The position numbers and the translations under genes are program-made. DNA of 64,000 bases, from positions 682,001-746,000 of the forward strand of contig NZ_CP006882.1 in NCBI RefSeq assembly GCF_000161795.2. Direction: 5' to 3'. Under the pieces are notes generated by a model. The model was not told the origin of the DNA. It made no database searches and saw only the letters and a list, made by a program, of their open reading frames with translations. Source of the stretch: Synechococcus sp. WH 8109. GTDB taxonomy: Bacteria; Cyanobacteriota; Cyanobacteriia; PCC-6307; Cyanobiaceae. Positions 38,509-47,288 of the stretch are shown here, one piece after another (the first letter of the stretch is position 1; each line of letters opens with the position of its first letter).

Positions 38509-39247
38509 TCCACACCTGGTGGCCGCTGATCAGGGGATGGTGCGCGGCCGGCCTGCCCTAGCTCACTTCGAGCGAGCTCTCCAGCTTGGTGGGGCCTTGA
38601 ACCCCGATCTGGTGCTGGTGACGGGGGACCTTTGCCAGGACGAAAGCTGGGGTGGCTATGCCCGGCTGCGGCGAGCCCTGAGCCAACACGTGCGCTGCTC
38701 GGTGGCTCTGCTGCCCGGCAACCATGATCACCCGATGCTGCTCGATGCGGTGCTGGGGAGACGCTGGACGACGGCTCCAGCTGATTTGTTCGTGCAAGGC
38801 GTGAGAGTGCTGCTGCTGAGCAGCCATCGGGTGGGTTCAGCTGCCGGTGCCCTTGGCTCGCTTCAGCTCCACTGGCTGGCGCAGCGCCTGCAGTGCTCGG
38901 AGCGCCGTGATCTGCCCCTGGTGGTCGCCCTTCACCATCCACCGATCGCCATAGGTGATGCCGGCATGGATGCGATCAGGCTCCTTGATGAGGCAGGTCT
39001 GGAGGAGCTGTTGCGTCCCCATCGGGCCCTGCGGGCGGTGCTGTTTGGACACATCCATCAGCATTGGCAGGGGGCCTGGGCCACGCGGCCTGACGTGCTG
39101 CTTCTCGGATGCCCATCCACGCTCTGCAGTTTCAAAGCGGTGCAGCTCTGCCCCCTGGGTTGCGCCGATGATCCGGGAGGCAGGCTGCTCGATCTGAGGC
39201 CTGATGGAGCCGTTCATCACCGCGTGCTGCGCTGGAGCAGCGTCTGA
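38486..39247 (+). CDS. Metallophosphoesterase (CpdA-like)
   Basis: A 253-residue calcineurin-like phosphoesterase. The metal motifs are complete: D-x-H (LSDPHL), GDLCQDE, GNHDHP, the later LHHPPI and GHIHQHW. This arrangement is that of cAMP phosphodiesterases CpdA or related enzymes; the substrate here is only inferred. Start is ATG 38486 ([10 protein letters not shown]), inside the 3' end of the Trp-rich gene. Confidence 0.88.
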   Translation: MRILQLSDPHLVAADQGMVRGRPALAHFERALQLGGALNPDLVLVTGDLCQDESWGGYARLRRALSQHVRCSVALLPGNHDHPMLLDAVLGRRWTTAPADLFVQGVRVLLLSSHRVGSAAGALGSLQLHWLAQRLQCSERRDLPLVVALHHPPIAIGDAGMDAIRLLDEAGLEELLRPHRALRAVLFGHIHQHWQGAWATRPDVLLLGCPSTLCSFKAVQLCPLGCADDPGGRLLDLRPDGAVHHRVLRWSSV

Positions 39248-39249
39248 AT

Positions 39250-39501
39250 TCAGCCCATTCCCTTTTGCGACTCGCGGAAGGCCTTGAGTTTGTCGATGTC
39301 CTTTTCTTCGTCGATGGAATAGTCCGTCAGGATCAAGGCCTTGCCGATGGTCCCAAGGGCGTATTCGATCCGGTCGAGATCGCGGCGCCCGTCGTCATCT
39401 AGCCGTGCCGCACGAATCACCTCAGGGCGCAGCTGGTCTGCCAACTGCTCCAGCGCCGATGCGATCTCTTTGGCCTGCTGGAGCGGCTCGGAGTCACCCA
39501 T
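39250..39501 (-). CDS. Small hypothetical protein
   Basis: An 83-residue acidic helical protein (LEQLADQLRPEVIRAARLDDDGRRDLDRIEYALGTIGKALI). No domain recognised. Convergent with the phosphodiesterase gene, with only two bases between stops. It is the first gene upstream of a shared region with the 2OG-oxygenase gene. Confidence 0.5.
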   Translation of the reverse strand: MGDSEPLQQAKEIASALEQLADQLRPEVIRAARLDDDGRRDLDRIEYALGTIGKALILTDYSIDEEKDIDKLKAFRESQKGMG

Positions 39502-39543
39502 GAATCCTGAACAGATGCAATCGGAAGACTCTGACAGTTCTCC

Positions 39544-40314
39544 TCAGAATCCTTTGGCCGTGGGTCGCTGACTCGAGAGCGAGACGTTGCCCAGAGGTTG
39601 TTGCTGGGGGGCGGGCTGCTGCATTGCTGTGGGTGGAACACCGGGGGCCGCCACCACATTGAACGCCAGCGACCAGCGCTCCCCGTCCCCGCGGAAGGGC
39701 ATCACCGAATGGGGTTGCCAGGCCGGGAAAACATAGAACTCACCGGGTACAGGCAGCACGTAGTGCGCCATGCCGGTGCGGAACGACTGAATGTGCCAAT
39801 CTTCCGGGCCGTGGAAGCAGAGTTGGCCATCAAAACCGTTGGCGTTGATCTGCGGTGGCACCTTCAGAAAGATTACTCCGGAGAAGCTGCCGCCATGGGT
39901 ATGGGTGGGGTTGTAGTCCCCAGCGGTCTGGCAATTGAGCCAGAGATCAATCATCTGCAGGCGGTAGCGACCGGGAACCCAGGGGCCGCGACCCTGGGGA
40001 GGCTGACGGTCCATCACATGGCGGATCCAACGATCACAGGCCGGCAGTAGATGGTTGTGGCTGAGCTCCTGCACGCCGGGTTGATCAGGCCTCAATTCGC
40101 GCTGCTGACGCAATTGACCCGCCAGCTTCGCGGAGGCATCGGGGCTGGACTCGGGATGGGCGAGAACGCTTTCGCTCAGCGCAGTCAGCTGTTGGAGCAG
40201 AGGATCCGGAAGGGTGCCTCGAAGGATGGATCGGGGAAACAGATCGAGAACGTCCACCAAGGCTTGGGCTGTTGCAGGCCATCGTGGCAGCCCCAAAGTG
40301 GGTGCGCCGTTCAT
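39544..40314 (-). CDS. 2OG-Fe(II) oxygenase family protein (TIGR02466-like)
   Basis: A 256-residue protein. The iron ligands of the double-stranded beta-helix fold are suggested by YNPTHTHGGSFSGVIFLK (His-x-Asp/His region) and the distal HSVMPFRGDGERWSLAFN (His and Arg). It matches the TIGR02466-type putative 2OG oxygenases of picocyanobacteria and phages. The substrate is unknown. The frame is open far upstream, but ATG 40314 (MNGAPTLGLPRW) is the first Met with a good family-like N-terminus. The upstream gene's ATG (40313) overlaps it on the other strand. Confidence 0.7.
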   Translation of the reverse strand: MNGAPTLGLPRWPATAQALVDVLDLFPRSILRGTLPDPLLQQLTALSESVLAHPESSPDASAKLAGQLRQQRELRPDQPGVQELSHNHLLPACDRWIRHVMDRQPPQGRGPWVPGRYRLQMIDLWLNCQTAGDYNPTHTHGGSFSGVIFLKVPPQINANGFDGQLCFHGPEDWHIQSFRTGMAHYVLPVPGEFYVFPAWQPHSVMPFRGDGERWSLAFNVVAAPGVPPTAMQQPAPQQQPLGNVSLSSQRPTAKGF

Positions 40315-40324
40315 GACGATCCAG

Positions 40325-40825
40325 ATGCTGCGCCACGCTTTCCTGTTGCCTGTGCTGCTGGGGAGCTGCGTTGCTGCAACGGCCGCTGATCTCCCTGGGC
40401 AACAAGGTCCAACAACAGCGTTGCTGCAGGGCGGCCCACTGCAGCTCAGCACCCGTCGTACGGCCGAACTGTTTCCGGACGGCAACCGCATCTGGAAGGT
40501 TGAACTGCATAGCGGCCTGCGCTTGCTGGCCAGCTGGCCAGCGGCCAGCGGTGTCGCCCGGCGCCAGAGTGCTGATCGCCGCTGGAGCCCCGGCAATGCA
40601 GCCCCTTTGCCCGCTGGTGAGTACAGCCTGGGGCGTCCGGAACCGTGGGGGATTGATCTGTGGTTTGACCTGACCCCTCGCTTCGACACCACCCGAAGTG
40701 CTCTGGGCATTCACCGCTGTTATCCCGGCACCGGTTGCATATGCATTCCCGAGCGGGCTGATATCGATGCGCTCGCCAGTTGGGTCAAGGCAACTGGGAT
40801 TCGCAGTCTGAAGGTGGTGAACTGA
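40325..40825 (+). CDS. Exported YkuD-like (L,D-transpeptidase-related) protein
   Basis: A 166-residue protein with a signal peptide (MLRHAFLLPVLLGSCVAATAA) and a C-terminal region resembling the L,D-transpeptidase catalytic segment (SALGIHRCYPGTGCICIPE, with the Cys in place of the usual S/H-G-C pattern). The match is partial, so activity is uncertain. The ATG at 40313 lies on the start codon of the divergent oxygenase; I chose 40325, which gives a standard signal. Followed by a 392-bp gene-free gap. Confidence 0.5.
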   Translation: MLRHAFLLPVLLGSCVAATAADLPGQQGPTTALLQGGPLQLSTRRTAELFPDGNRIWKVELHSGLRLLASWPAASGVARRQSADRRWSPGNAAPLPAGEYSLGRPEPWGIDLWFDLTPRFDTTRSALGIHRCYPGTGCICIPERADIDALASWVKATGIRSLKVVN

Positions 40826-41217
40826 TGGGACAGCCTTGACGTGCAGCAGTCCCAAATTCGGTCTCGAACGGAATTTGTGAATGTCGAAAAATCGTCGCCG
40901 ACAGCCCTGCAATCTCGTTCTTTTCGGCTCATGATGCTTGAGCCAAGTCGCTAAGGGGCTTGGAAGCCGGGTCGAGCGATGCCCGACGAGAACTGTGATT
41001 TGGCTTCGGCTGGTGCTGAGGTCAAATCCGTTCGTTCTTAAGACATTTGGGTGTGTATCCCTAAATACCGATTCGTCCGTCAACGTGCATTTGTGGTCGA
41101 ATCGCTCCGGTGGTGCATCACCGTCGACCACACAACATTCCTCGACCACGATACGTCCGAGTGGCCTGGAGCACCGACGTTCCCTAGAGCTCCATATAAG
41201 GAAGGCAAACCATCGGC
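40826..41217. other. Gene-free gap upstream of PiT-like gene, with NtcA-type site
   Basis: No coding frame is convincing. It contains the palindrome GTATCCCTAAATAC (41055-41068), the NtcA consensus GTA-N8-TAC, 150 bp before the start of the PiT-like gene, but I do not see a -10 box at the usual 22-bp spacing. The last 50 bases hold a clear ribosome binding site (AAGGAAGG near 41200). Confidence 0.4.
41055..41068. promoter_or_regulatory. Candidate NtcA binding site
   Basis: GTATCCCTAAATAC fits GTA-N8-TAC exactly. It lies in the gap upstream of the PiT-like membrane protein. A 6-base match is expected by chance about 16 times in this window, so it is only suggestive. Confidence 0.3.
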
Positions 41218-42231
41218 TTGATCGGATTCATCGACGTCAGCATCTGGATGCTCGTCGGATTCCTGCTGGCGGCCTATTCCGTGGTGGCGAACGACTCGCT
41301 CCAGACCCTCGGCACCTATCTCTCCTCTAACCGGAAACGCACGCCGAAGCCGGTGCAGATGCTGTTCATCTGCACGTTCACCTGTGGAGTGTTGCTGTTG
41401 GGCTGGTTCCTCAACAACGGTGATCCCACCTGGGGCCGCCTCAGTGTGCCTGGCAAGGAGTTTCCTTGGCCCGAGCCGTTCACCTGGATCTACGTGCTTC
41501 CACCGCTCGTTGTTGTGGGTTTGACCCAGTGGGGAGCACCGGTGAGCACCTCGTTTCTGGTGTTGTCATCGTTCATGCCAGCCAACATCGGCACGCTGCT
41601 CAGCAGCTCGCTGACGGGGTATGGCCTCGCCTTCGGCGTGGGTCTGGCCGCCTATGGCCTGGGGTTGTGGTCGCTGGAGCGCTGGGTGTTCTGTCGTTCC
41701 CAGGACGGCAAAGACCCCAGCAAGGTCTGGTACGGCCTGCAGTGGTTCACCACAGGCTTTCTATGGTGCATCTGGCTAGTACAGGACCTGGCCAACATTT
41801 TCGTGTTCCTGCCGCGCCAGTTGGACATCGTTTCGATGCTCATCTGCACGATGGTGCTCTGCGTGGGCCTTTGTGTACTGGTGGCCACCGGGGGTGGGCC
41901 GATCCAGGCCGTGCTTCGCACCAAGACAAACAGTTCTGATTTGCACTCGGCCACGCTGATCGATCTGTTGTTCGGTCTTTGCCTGCTCTACAAGGCCTTC
42001 CTCTCCAGCTTCCCCCTCAGCACCACCTGGGTGTTTCTAGGCCTGATCGGCGGCCGTGAGTTGGCCTTGCGGATTAAGCAACACACATCAGACGTCGTGT
42101 TCATCAATCGGGAGGGGGGCAGTCTGGCCAAGGTCATTGGCACGGATCTCTGGAAAGCCGCCGTTGGTTTTGTGGTGAGTGTGGTGATCGCCCTCAGCAT
42201 TCAGCCCCTCGCTCAGCTCACCGCAGGCTGA
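41218..42231 (+). CDS. PiT-like integral membrane protein
   Basis: A 337-residue protein with nine or more hydrophobic segments. The pattern WGAPVSTSFLVLSSF and NDSLQTLGTYLS resembles motifs of inorganic phosphate transporter (PiT) proteins, where NDxxNA and GAPVSTT-type loops line the pore. The family may transport phosphate or another anion; not confirmed. Start is TTG 41218 (MIGFIDVSIW), 11 bases after AAGGAAGG; ATG 41248 is an alternative. Confidence 0.65.
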   Translation: MIGFIDVSIWMLVGFLLAAYSVVANDSLQTLGTYLSSNRKRTPKPVQMLFICTFTCGVLLLGWFLNNGDPTWGRLSVPGKEFPWPEPFTWIYVLPPLVVVGLTQWGAPVSTSFLVLSSFMPANIGTLLSSSLTGYGLAFGVGLAAYGLGLWSLERWVFCRSQDGKDPSKVWYGLQWFTTGFLWCIWLVQDLANIFVFLPRQLDIVSMLICTMVLCVGLCVLVATGGGPIQAVLRTKTNSSDLHSATLIDLLFGLCLLYKAFLSSFPLSTTWVFLGLIGGRELALRIKQHTSDVVFINREGGSLAKVIGTDLWKAAVGFVVSVVIALSIQPLAQLTAG

Positions 42232-42286
42232 CCCCTGTGGTCAGTGCTCGAATTCATGGCTAGGTCAGAGAGGGATGGGCCTCTCC

Positions 42287-42622
42287 ATGGCACGTTGTGT
42301 TGTCTTGTCGATGTTGCTGCCTTGGTTGGTGGGCGGGTCTGTTTTGGCCAGACCTGAGCCGCAGCTCAGCGCCAGGCAAACCATCCTTGAGGCGAATCGC
42401 CACTTGATTGCTGATGGCTGGCGTCCTGCTCCGGGAAAAAGGCCAACGCCGGAGGAGCGGCGCTGGGCCTCTGTTGCTCTCGAAAGCCTTTCGGCCTGTT
42501 CTGGCATCGGCGTTGGCTTCTGCCGCTTTGATTACCGCCGAGCTCTGCAGCGGCTGTCGGTGGTGACGGTGCCCAGTGAACCGGGCCGGCCCTCCGTTGG
42601 TCGCGTTGAGCGCTGGTGGTGA
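42287..42622 (+). CDS. Small exported hypothetical protein
   Basis: A 111-residue protein with a signal peptide (MARCVVLSMLLPWLVGGSVLA) and a short mature part containing Cys and aromatic residues (LSACSGIGVGFCRFDYRRAL). No family recognised. The start at 42287 fits spacing to AGGG upstream; ATG 42275 gives an extra four residues. It is convergent with the PPOX flavoprotein gene, touching it. Confidence 0.5.
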   Translation: MARCVVLSMLLPWLVGGSVLARPEPQLSARQTILEANRHLIADGWRPAPGKRPTPEERRWASVALESLSACSGIGVGFCRFDYRRALQRLSVVTVPSEPGRPSVGRVERWW

Positions 42623-43213
42623 TCAGGGGTTCAGCGGTTGCTCTTGCCAGAGCGTGTCCGCGTTCCAACGCGTGCGTTGATGGGGATGGGGGCCAAGGTT
42701 GAGTCGCTCAACGCTGATCACCTGCAGCCTCAGCACCACGAAATGCTCAGGTAGCGGTGCAGTTTCAGCCAGTTGATCGGGGAACGCCGCCGTGGAGTCC
42801 AGCGGATATGCCGGGGTAGGCCAGCCCCAGACGGCCCGTCCTGTGTTGGAGAGCTTTTGCCAGCGCTGTTGGCAGAGCTCAGGTTGTTCAGTGGCTGTGA
42901 TCAACTTCACTTTTCCCCGTAGGCGGTACTGCTGGCGGGCTTTGGGGAACAACCAGCACAGTTCAGTTGCTCCATCGTTGGCGAGTTCCGTCACTTTCTC
43001 GCTGCGCTGATCGCTGAATAGTTCGAGCTGGTCTGCACCGGCCCAGCCGCGGAACACCAGGGTTCGCACCCGGGGTGCGCCATCGCGTCCTGTTGTGGCC
43101 AATTGCACCCAGCGGGCGGCAACGGAGCGTCCCTCCCGCTGCATGGCTGCGCGCAGCAGAGGTCTCCAGGGGGGGATGGCCTCAGTGATGGCACCAGTGA
43201 TTCCCTCAGTCAT
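42623..43213 (-). CDS. PNPOx-like FMN flavoprotein
   Basis: A 196-residue protein of the pyridoxamine-5'-phosphate-oxidase-like split barrel, of the cyanobacterial alr4036/Npun_F5749 type. FMN-binding regions include RWVQLATTGRDGAPRVRTLVFRGW and LFSDQRSEKVTELANDGATELCWLF. The C-terminus ends in LGPHPHQRTRW. It is not a PdxH ortholog, so its substrate is unknown. The stop/start overlap with the histone-deacetylase gene (four bases) suggests cotranscription. Confidence 0.85.
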   Translation of the reverse strand: MTEGITGAITEAIPPWRPLLRAAMQREGRSVAARWVQLATTGRDGAPRVRTLVFRGWAGADQLELFSDQRSEKVTELANDGATELCWLFPKARQQYRLRGKVKLITATEQPELCQQRWQKLSNTGRAVWGWPTPAYPLDSTAAFPDQLAETAPLPEHFVVLRLQVISVERLNLGPHPHQRTRWNADTLWQEQPLNP

Positions 43214-44127
43214 GGAAGGTCGAACAAGCGAGCCTGCTCGGCAGCAGCACGCACCACGATGGCGTGGCGCTGCACCAGGGGGGCGAGGGCGTCGTAGCCG
43301 CCGCCAATCACCGTTGCGGTTGGAATCCTGCGGCGCAGGCAGGCATCGAGTACGAGTCGATCGCGCATGTTTAATCCCGCATCGCTGAGGTCGAGCCGGC
43401 CGAGCCGATCATCGCGATGGGGGTCGACGCCCGCGTTGTAGAGCACCAAGTCCGGCGCGATGGTGTCCAAGGCATCGGGCAACCGGTCGGCAATGGCAGC
43501 GAGATAGTCGTCGTCGTTGGTGCCGTCGGCGAGGGGGATATCGATATCCCCGTCCACTTTGCGCAAGGGGAAATTGCTGGCGGCGTGCACCGAAAGGGTG
43601 GTCACCCTGGGGTCGTGTTGAAAGCAGGCTGCCGAACCATCCCCTTGGTGCACATCGAGATCCACGATCAGAATCCGCCTCACCTCTCCTGTTCCCAGCA
43701 ACACCCGTGCGGCGACAGCGCAGTCGTTGAAGATGCAGAAACCACTCCCGAAGCCTGGGTGGGCGTGGTGGGTGCCGCCCGCCAGATGTGAGGCCAAGCC
43801 CCGCTTGAGAGCCAGTCGTGCCGTCAACAGGGTGCCGCCCACGGCAAGCCAGGTGCGCTGCACCAAAGGCCGTGTGGCCGGAAGCCCGATGCGACGTTGC
43901 TCCGGTCGGGTCAGGCGATCACGGCTGAAGGCTTCGTGATATCTGCGGGGATGAACGCTCTCCAGATCTCTGCGGGCGATGCTCAGGGGCCGATGCACCT
44001 CGTCGGCCTGGACGACCCCCTGCTCTAGCAGGAGTTGATGCAGCAGCCGGAACTTCGCCATCGGAAAGCGATGGGTGCTCGGCAGCGGCGCGGAGTAGTG
44101 CGGGTGGTAAACGACCGGAAGCGGCAA
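43210..44127 (-). CDS. Histone deacetylase-family amidohydrolase
   Basis: A 305-residue zinc hydrolase of the HDAC/acetoin-utilisation fold. The charge-relay and metal motifs are intact: GGTHHAHPGFGSGFCIFND, ILIVDLDVHQGDGSAACF and NAGVDPHRDDRLGRLDLSDAG. Bacterial members deacetylate acetylated polyamines or metabolites. Its first 23 codons lie inside the 296-bp direct repeat, so a decapitated copy (MPLPVVYHPHYSAPLPSTHRFPM) exists at 49990-50058. Start at ATG 44127. Confidence 0.9.
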   Translation of the reverse strand: MPLPVVYHPHYSAPLPSTHRFPMAKFRLLHQLLLEQGVVQADEVHRPLSIARRDLESVHPRRYHEAFSRDRLTRPEQRRIGLPATRPLVQRTWLAVGGTLLTARLALKRGLASHLAGGTHHAHPGFGSGFCIFNDCAVAARVLLGTGEVRRILIVDLDVHQGDGSAACFQHDPRVTTLSVHAASNFPLRKVDGDIDIPLADGTNDDDYLAAIADRLPDALDTIAPDLVLYNAGVDPHRDDRLGRLDLSDAGLNMRDRLVLDACLRRRIPTATVIGGGYDALAPLVQRHAIVVRAAAEQARLFDLP

Positions 44128-44353
44128 AGGGTTGTCTCAACCGGGATTGCTCAGCCCCATTCAAGGGTCAGGCAGGCTGCTGGTGCAGCAACCAGTCGTT
44201 GAAGCCACTGGTGTTCAGTTCGCTGATGCAGCTCTGCAGTTTGCGCAGATGGCTCTGCTTGATCTGGGTGAGTCGCTGTCCTTCCTGGGTTGTTGGCCCG
44301 ACGCGGATTCGCTGCTGATTGAGCAGGTCCATCTCGCGGTCGAGATGTTCCAT
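44058..44353. repeat. 296-bp direct repeat, left copy
   Basis: Identical to 49989-50284 at every base I compared, offset 5931. It contains the 5' part of the deacetylase gene and the 3' two-thirds of a small minus-strand gene. Flanks diverge sharply on both sides, so the boundaries are exact. Confidence 0.97.
44168..44353 (-). pseudogene. Truncated copy of the 83-aa coiled-coil gene
   Basis: Reads MEHLDREMDLLNQQ... and stops at 44168. It is the C-terminal 61 residues of the intact gene at 50099-50350 and lacks its first 22 codons; the repeat boundary falls exactly before the internal Met. It could be translated from that Met, but no new ribosome binding site is evident, so I class it as a remnant. 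Confidence 0.7.
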
Positions 44354-44394
44354 ATCCCAAGAATTCCTGCTTTGATTTATCCGTCTTTGTCCTT

Positions 44395-44538
44395 TTACTC
44401 AGGCTGAGATGCAGCGATGGAGCAATGTGAAACAGCCATCTGCCTCAGAATTGCTGCTATTGCACTCTGATTATTAAATGCGCGATAGACAGAAAGCTGT
44501 TTGTTCAGCTGTTGACATTCGTTCTTTTGGTCGTCCAT
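44395..44538 (-). CDS. Microprotein, 47 aa
   Basis: Reads MDDQKNECQQLNKQLSVYRAFNNQ..., a short helical protein with two Cys. Too short for the default gene length, but it has an ATG start and regular amphipathic periodicity. First gene inside the bracketed insertion. Confidence 0.4.
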   Translation of the reverse strand: MDDQKNECQQLNKQLSVYRAFNNQSAIAAILRQMAVSHCSIAASQPE

Positions 44539-44746
44539 GAATAATTCAACTTCTTGCTGCGGACAGCATGCTTTTGACTGCCATGAAGACTATGTACCAA
44601 GTATCACCAAATCTCGGCATTGAGTATTTACTACTGCAAATACCTAGTAGTGCGTATAAATGCTCTTAGTGATTTTTGTGTATTTAATATAACAAAGGCT
44701 CGCGAAACATCCATTAGCATGTAGAAGTTCAAGAAAAAAGTTAGAA

Positions 44747-44830
44747 ATGCTATTTACTATACCTGCAATTTCAATCGGAGCTGTTTTCTGTATATTGCTG
44801 CACTTTTTGCTGGGCGGCGTATTTGCTTAA
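44747..44830 (+). CDS. Membrane microprotein, 27 aa
   Basis: Reads MLFTIPAISIGAVFCILLHF and continues with seven more residues, a single hydrophobic helix with no charged residue. It lies in an AT-rich stretch. Weak evidence; could be chance. Confidence 0.3.
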   Translation: MLFTIPAISIGAVFCILLHFLLGGVFA

Positions 44831-44905
44831 GCGCTAATCTTTCCCAACTCGGCTAAACGGCTAAAATAAGCAGCAGAAATCCTGGTGATGCTTGCCTGGG
44901 TGATT

Positions 44906-45175
44906 TTACTTTTTGCTCATAAAGTCATCATCGGCTTCGGTCATGGCTACTTCGTCATCATGGAAAGAGCATCCATATAAGAGATTCTCTATTCGAGAGA
45001 CGTCCATGTCGCGATCTGCAACCTCTTGCCATAGATAAATTTCCTGGAATCTATTTCCAAGATAGAATTGCGCTTCGGAAATATCCCTCGTAATTTTAAA
45101 ATAAGCAGATTGCTCCTTCGCGCTCGGCGAAATGTAGGTCAGGATTTTTCTTCCTACTGACTGCAGCGTCGCCAT
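44906..45175 (-). CDS. Small hypothetical protein, 89 aa
   Basis: An 89-residue soluble protein, starting MATLQSVGRKILTYISPS with an acidic C-terminus (DDEVAMTEADDDFMSKK). It reads well on one frame with no shadowing partner. No family recognised. It is in the AT-richer half of the bracketed island. Confidence 0.55.
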   Translation of the reverse strand: MATLQSVGRKILTYISPSAKEQSAYFKITRDISEAQFYLGNRFQEIYLWQEVADRDMDVSRIENLLYGCSFHDDEVAMTEADDDFMSKK

Positions 45176-45277
45176 AGATCACTTCGACATCTGCGCATAT
45201 TTTAGTAGTAACCGATACAAAATCAATAGGTTTTTATGCCGTTCAGCAGGGCTCTGTTGCCTAGCCGCACAAGCCTT

Positions 45278-45481
45278 TCAGTCTGTCCGGGCTATGCGGA
45301 AGCCTGTTGAGTAGGGAAAGCTGTATCCATGCTCCATTTCCTCAAGCTGCTCTTCAGCCAAGTAGAGGCTGCATGCGACGAAACACGATTGCTCGCTATC
45401 GCAAACCAAAAACTTGCCGCTTTCGACTCTTTGTATGGATGAGCCACGTGGAGTTTGAGTAATCAGCTCTACTGATGCCAC
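45278..45481 (-). CDS. Small hypothetical protein, 67 aa
   Basis: A 67-residue protein beginning at GTG 45481 (reads VASVELITQTPRG) with Cys-containing strand region GKFLVCDSEQSCFVACSLYLAEEQL. Beta-like N-terminal half. No family recognised. Confidence 0.5.
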   Translation of the reverse strand: MASVELITQTPRGSSIQRVESGKFLVCDSEQSCFVACSLYLAEEQLEEMEHGYSFPYSTGFRIARTD

Positions 45482-45685
45482 TTTGTTTTTGAGAACACTT
45501 CTTGGTTATGGCCTCGGTCAAGGGAGTCATGGTGTAACGAAGCTCACAGTTTGCTGATTTCCCCGCGTAAACGTCCAGCCGCTTGCATTCTCATCGCATA
45601 TGAGAGCTTGAGGGGGATCGAGATTGAGTGACATGGGCCTTTGAGGAACATATCGACCACTTTCGATAAGAGGAAACCCGAAGTA

Positions 45686-45898
45686 ATGGCGAAAAGGCAT
45701 CAAATATCACTTGACCATTGTCGCTGTCTGGTTACACCAAGGATGTTGGTAGGAGATCTGATGGAGATTCATCTTCACCACGCTCAATCACTCGGTGAAC
45801 TCATCCTTGATGGTCGACACAAGCCTTTTCGTGCACTGGCTTGTCCGTTAAAGCCAGCAGTGCTGAAACACGAGCGGCAAGCGACAAGTCGGGAGTAG
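45686..45898 (+). CDS. Small hypothetical protein, 70 aa
   Basis: From ATG 45686 reads MAKRHQISLDHCRCLVTPR and is His/Cys-rich. A longer frame from 45641 exists. The basic composition and scattered His are not diagnostic. Only moderate confidence that it is coding. Confidence 0.35.
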   Translation: MAKRHQISLDHCRCLVTPRMLVGDLMEIHLHHAQSLGELILDGRHKPFRALACPLKPAVLKHERQATSRE

Positions 45899-45920
45899 GC
45901 CACACCACAATCCCTATTGA

Positions 45921-46112
45921 CTAGTCCTTGACCAGTTCAGATCCCTCAACGCAGTAGACCACTTCATCTGGAAAGAGTTCATGGACTACACGGTATGTAT
46001 CCAAGGTTGCAATTGCCTTGCGACGAGCGCCTATCCAAGCCTTGAGCTCATTTTTATAGTTCAGTTCCCTGATCCATTGACGGCCAACCCCTCGGCGTTC
46101 GACGAAATACAT
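45921..46112 (-). CDS. Small hypothetical protein, 63 aa
   Basis: Reads MYFVERRGVGRQWIREL and ends ...VEGSELVKD; 63 residues, mixed strands and helix, basic N-terminus. No family recognised. The single clean frame and good codon use support a real gene. Confidence 0.5.
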   Translation of the reverse strand: MYFVERRGVGRQWIRELNYKNELKAWIGARRKAIATLDTYRVVHELFPDEVVYCVEGSELVKD

Positions 46113-46404
46113 GCCGAGCTTGATTCTTGCTTTGAAGCCAAAAAGTAGATACGTATAGCGGTTGTGTATCTTCTTTTGATCATTTCAGGACATGCATCGA
46201 GGAATGGGTAGCCAGTAATGCGTCGCCAGCTTCCTCGACAGAGTTACGACGAAGGTGCCCTTGGTGATTTGCATCGGCCAGGGCAGCGGAGTCACCTACG
46301 TGCAGATGGTGGCTTCGTTCGATCAAAAGGAGGTTCCTGTCTTTTCCAAGTCGAGAATTTGTGAGGAACGCTGCTAGACAAGTCGTATCTGCTGTCTATG
46401 GCTG

Positions 46405-46584
46405 ATGAACTGGTTTCGACATGGCCTTGCTCCGTGGAAACCGGTCCACACTCTTCTCTTCGCAGATAAAAAGGTCTTTTTCTGGATCAAGGACAAGCTC
46501 GGTCTCTCTGACTACCAGATGGCTGCGTTGCTCTGGCTTAAAGGTCTGGTAACAGGTGTGCTGTTGGGGGTCTGGTTGTTCTGA
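46405..46584 (+). CDS. Membrane microprotein, 59 aa
   Basis: Reads MNWFRHGLAPWKPVHTLLFA... and ends with a hydrophobic helix (LKGLVTGVLLGVWLF). It runs opposite to a longer ORF on the minus strand, which I consider a shadow because this one has a tail-anchored membrane helix and a tidy ATG start. Too short for usual gene callers. Confidence 0.5.
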   Translation: MNWFRHGLAPWKPVHTLLFADKKVFFWIKDKLGLSDYQMAALLWLKGLVTGVLLGVWLF

Positions 46585-46934
46585 TCGGACTTTAGAAATG
46601 AACAGTTCACTAGCTACTGATGCAGTGAACGAATCCCGACCAGGATCACGACAGAAGTGCTCCAAGGGACGGTGCAGCAGCAGAAGCTCTGTTGCTGCAA
46701 GCTCAACACGGCGACGGTCAAGTAGCTCTCAGGACGTACAGCTACGTTCCGCCCCGCCCGCCTGAGCCAGTGACTCGTCGGCGGATGCTGCGGCACAACG
46801 CCATTGAGGTTTGGCAGACGATGCAGAAGACGGGGTGGAGGCTCTGCCCCCCGCCTGTGCGCTGATCAGATGAGGTCGTAGCCCATTAATTTTCAGCTCC
46901 ATCAGCGAATCAAGAATTCAGTCAGTTTGCCTCT
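46585..46934. other. Unassigned stretch with a C-terminal-like frame
   Basis: A plus-strand frame 46624-46865 without a good start codon ends in GWRLCPPPVR. The closely similar GWRRCPPLVR, also on the plus strand, closes just past the end of the ~355-bp repeat (47284-47316). I see no complete gene here. Confidence 0.35.
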
Positions 46935-47288
46935 GACTACTGCTGTTGCTCCATCTGCTGCTGACTTAGCGATTCAGGTCGTTTTGACTGGTTTGCTGCT
47001 GCTTTTGTGATGGCTGAGAACGGGGCCCTACACCATTTGGGTTTGAGCGGAGCCCCGAGCGATGGTGGCTCCGCCGCACACGCAGCTCTCTCACTTGCGG
47101 TGTGCAATTCAGTCGTAACCGTCCTGATCAAGCCTGAAGTGTGTGAACTGCCACCAAATCGCAGACAGGGTGATCCGGCCAGCCGTCGGACAGATCACCC
47201 GAGCCAAGACCGCCAACTCTCCAAGGCCATCTCGTCTCACTTCTACCCCTAGCCACGGATCATGAATCCCGACTAGATCATTGGCTGG
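46935..47288. repeat. Diverged ~355-bp repeat, copy 1
   Basis: Matches 47533-47891 over its whole length with substitutions and small indels. Shared anchors include GACTACTGCTGTTGCT at the start, a GCGGAGCC...GGCTCCGC hairpin near the middle, AATCGCAG-CAGGGTGATCCG, and ATTGGCTGG at the end. A coding frame on the plus strand in its second half (SVVTVLIKPEVCELPPNRRQGDP) is partly shared, and the minus strand carries a frame ending DQDGYD. Confidence 0.8.

Noticed and set aside
46396-46665. An 89-aa minus-strand frame
   Set aside because: Opposes the 59-aa membrane microprotein at 46405-46584, which has a tail helix and normal codon use; the minus frame has none.
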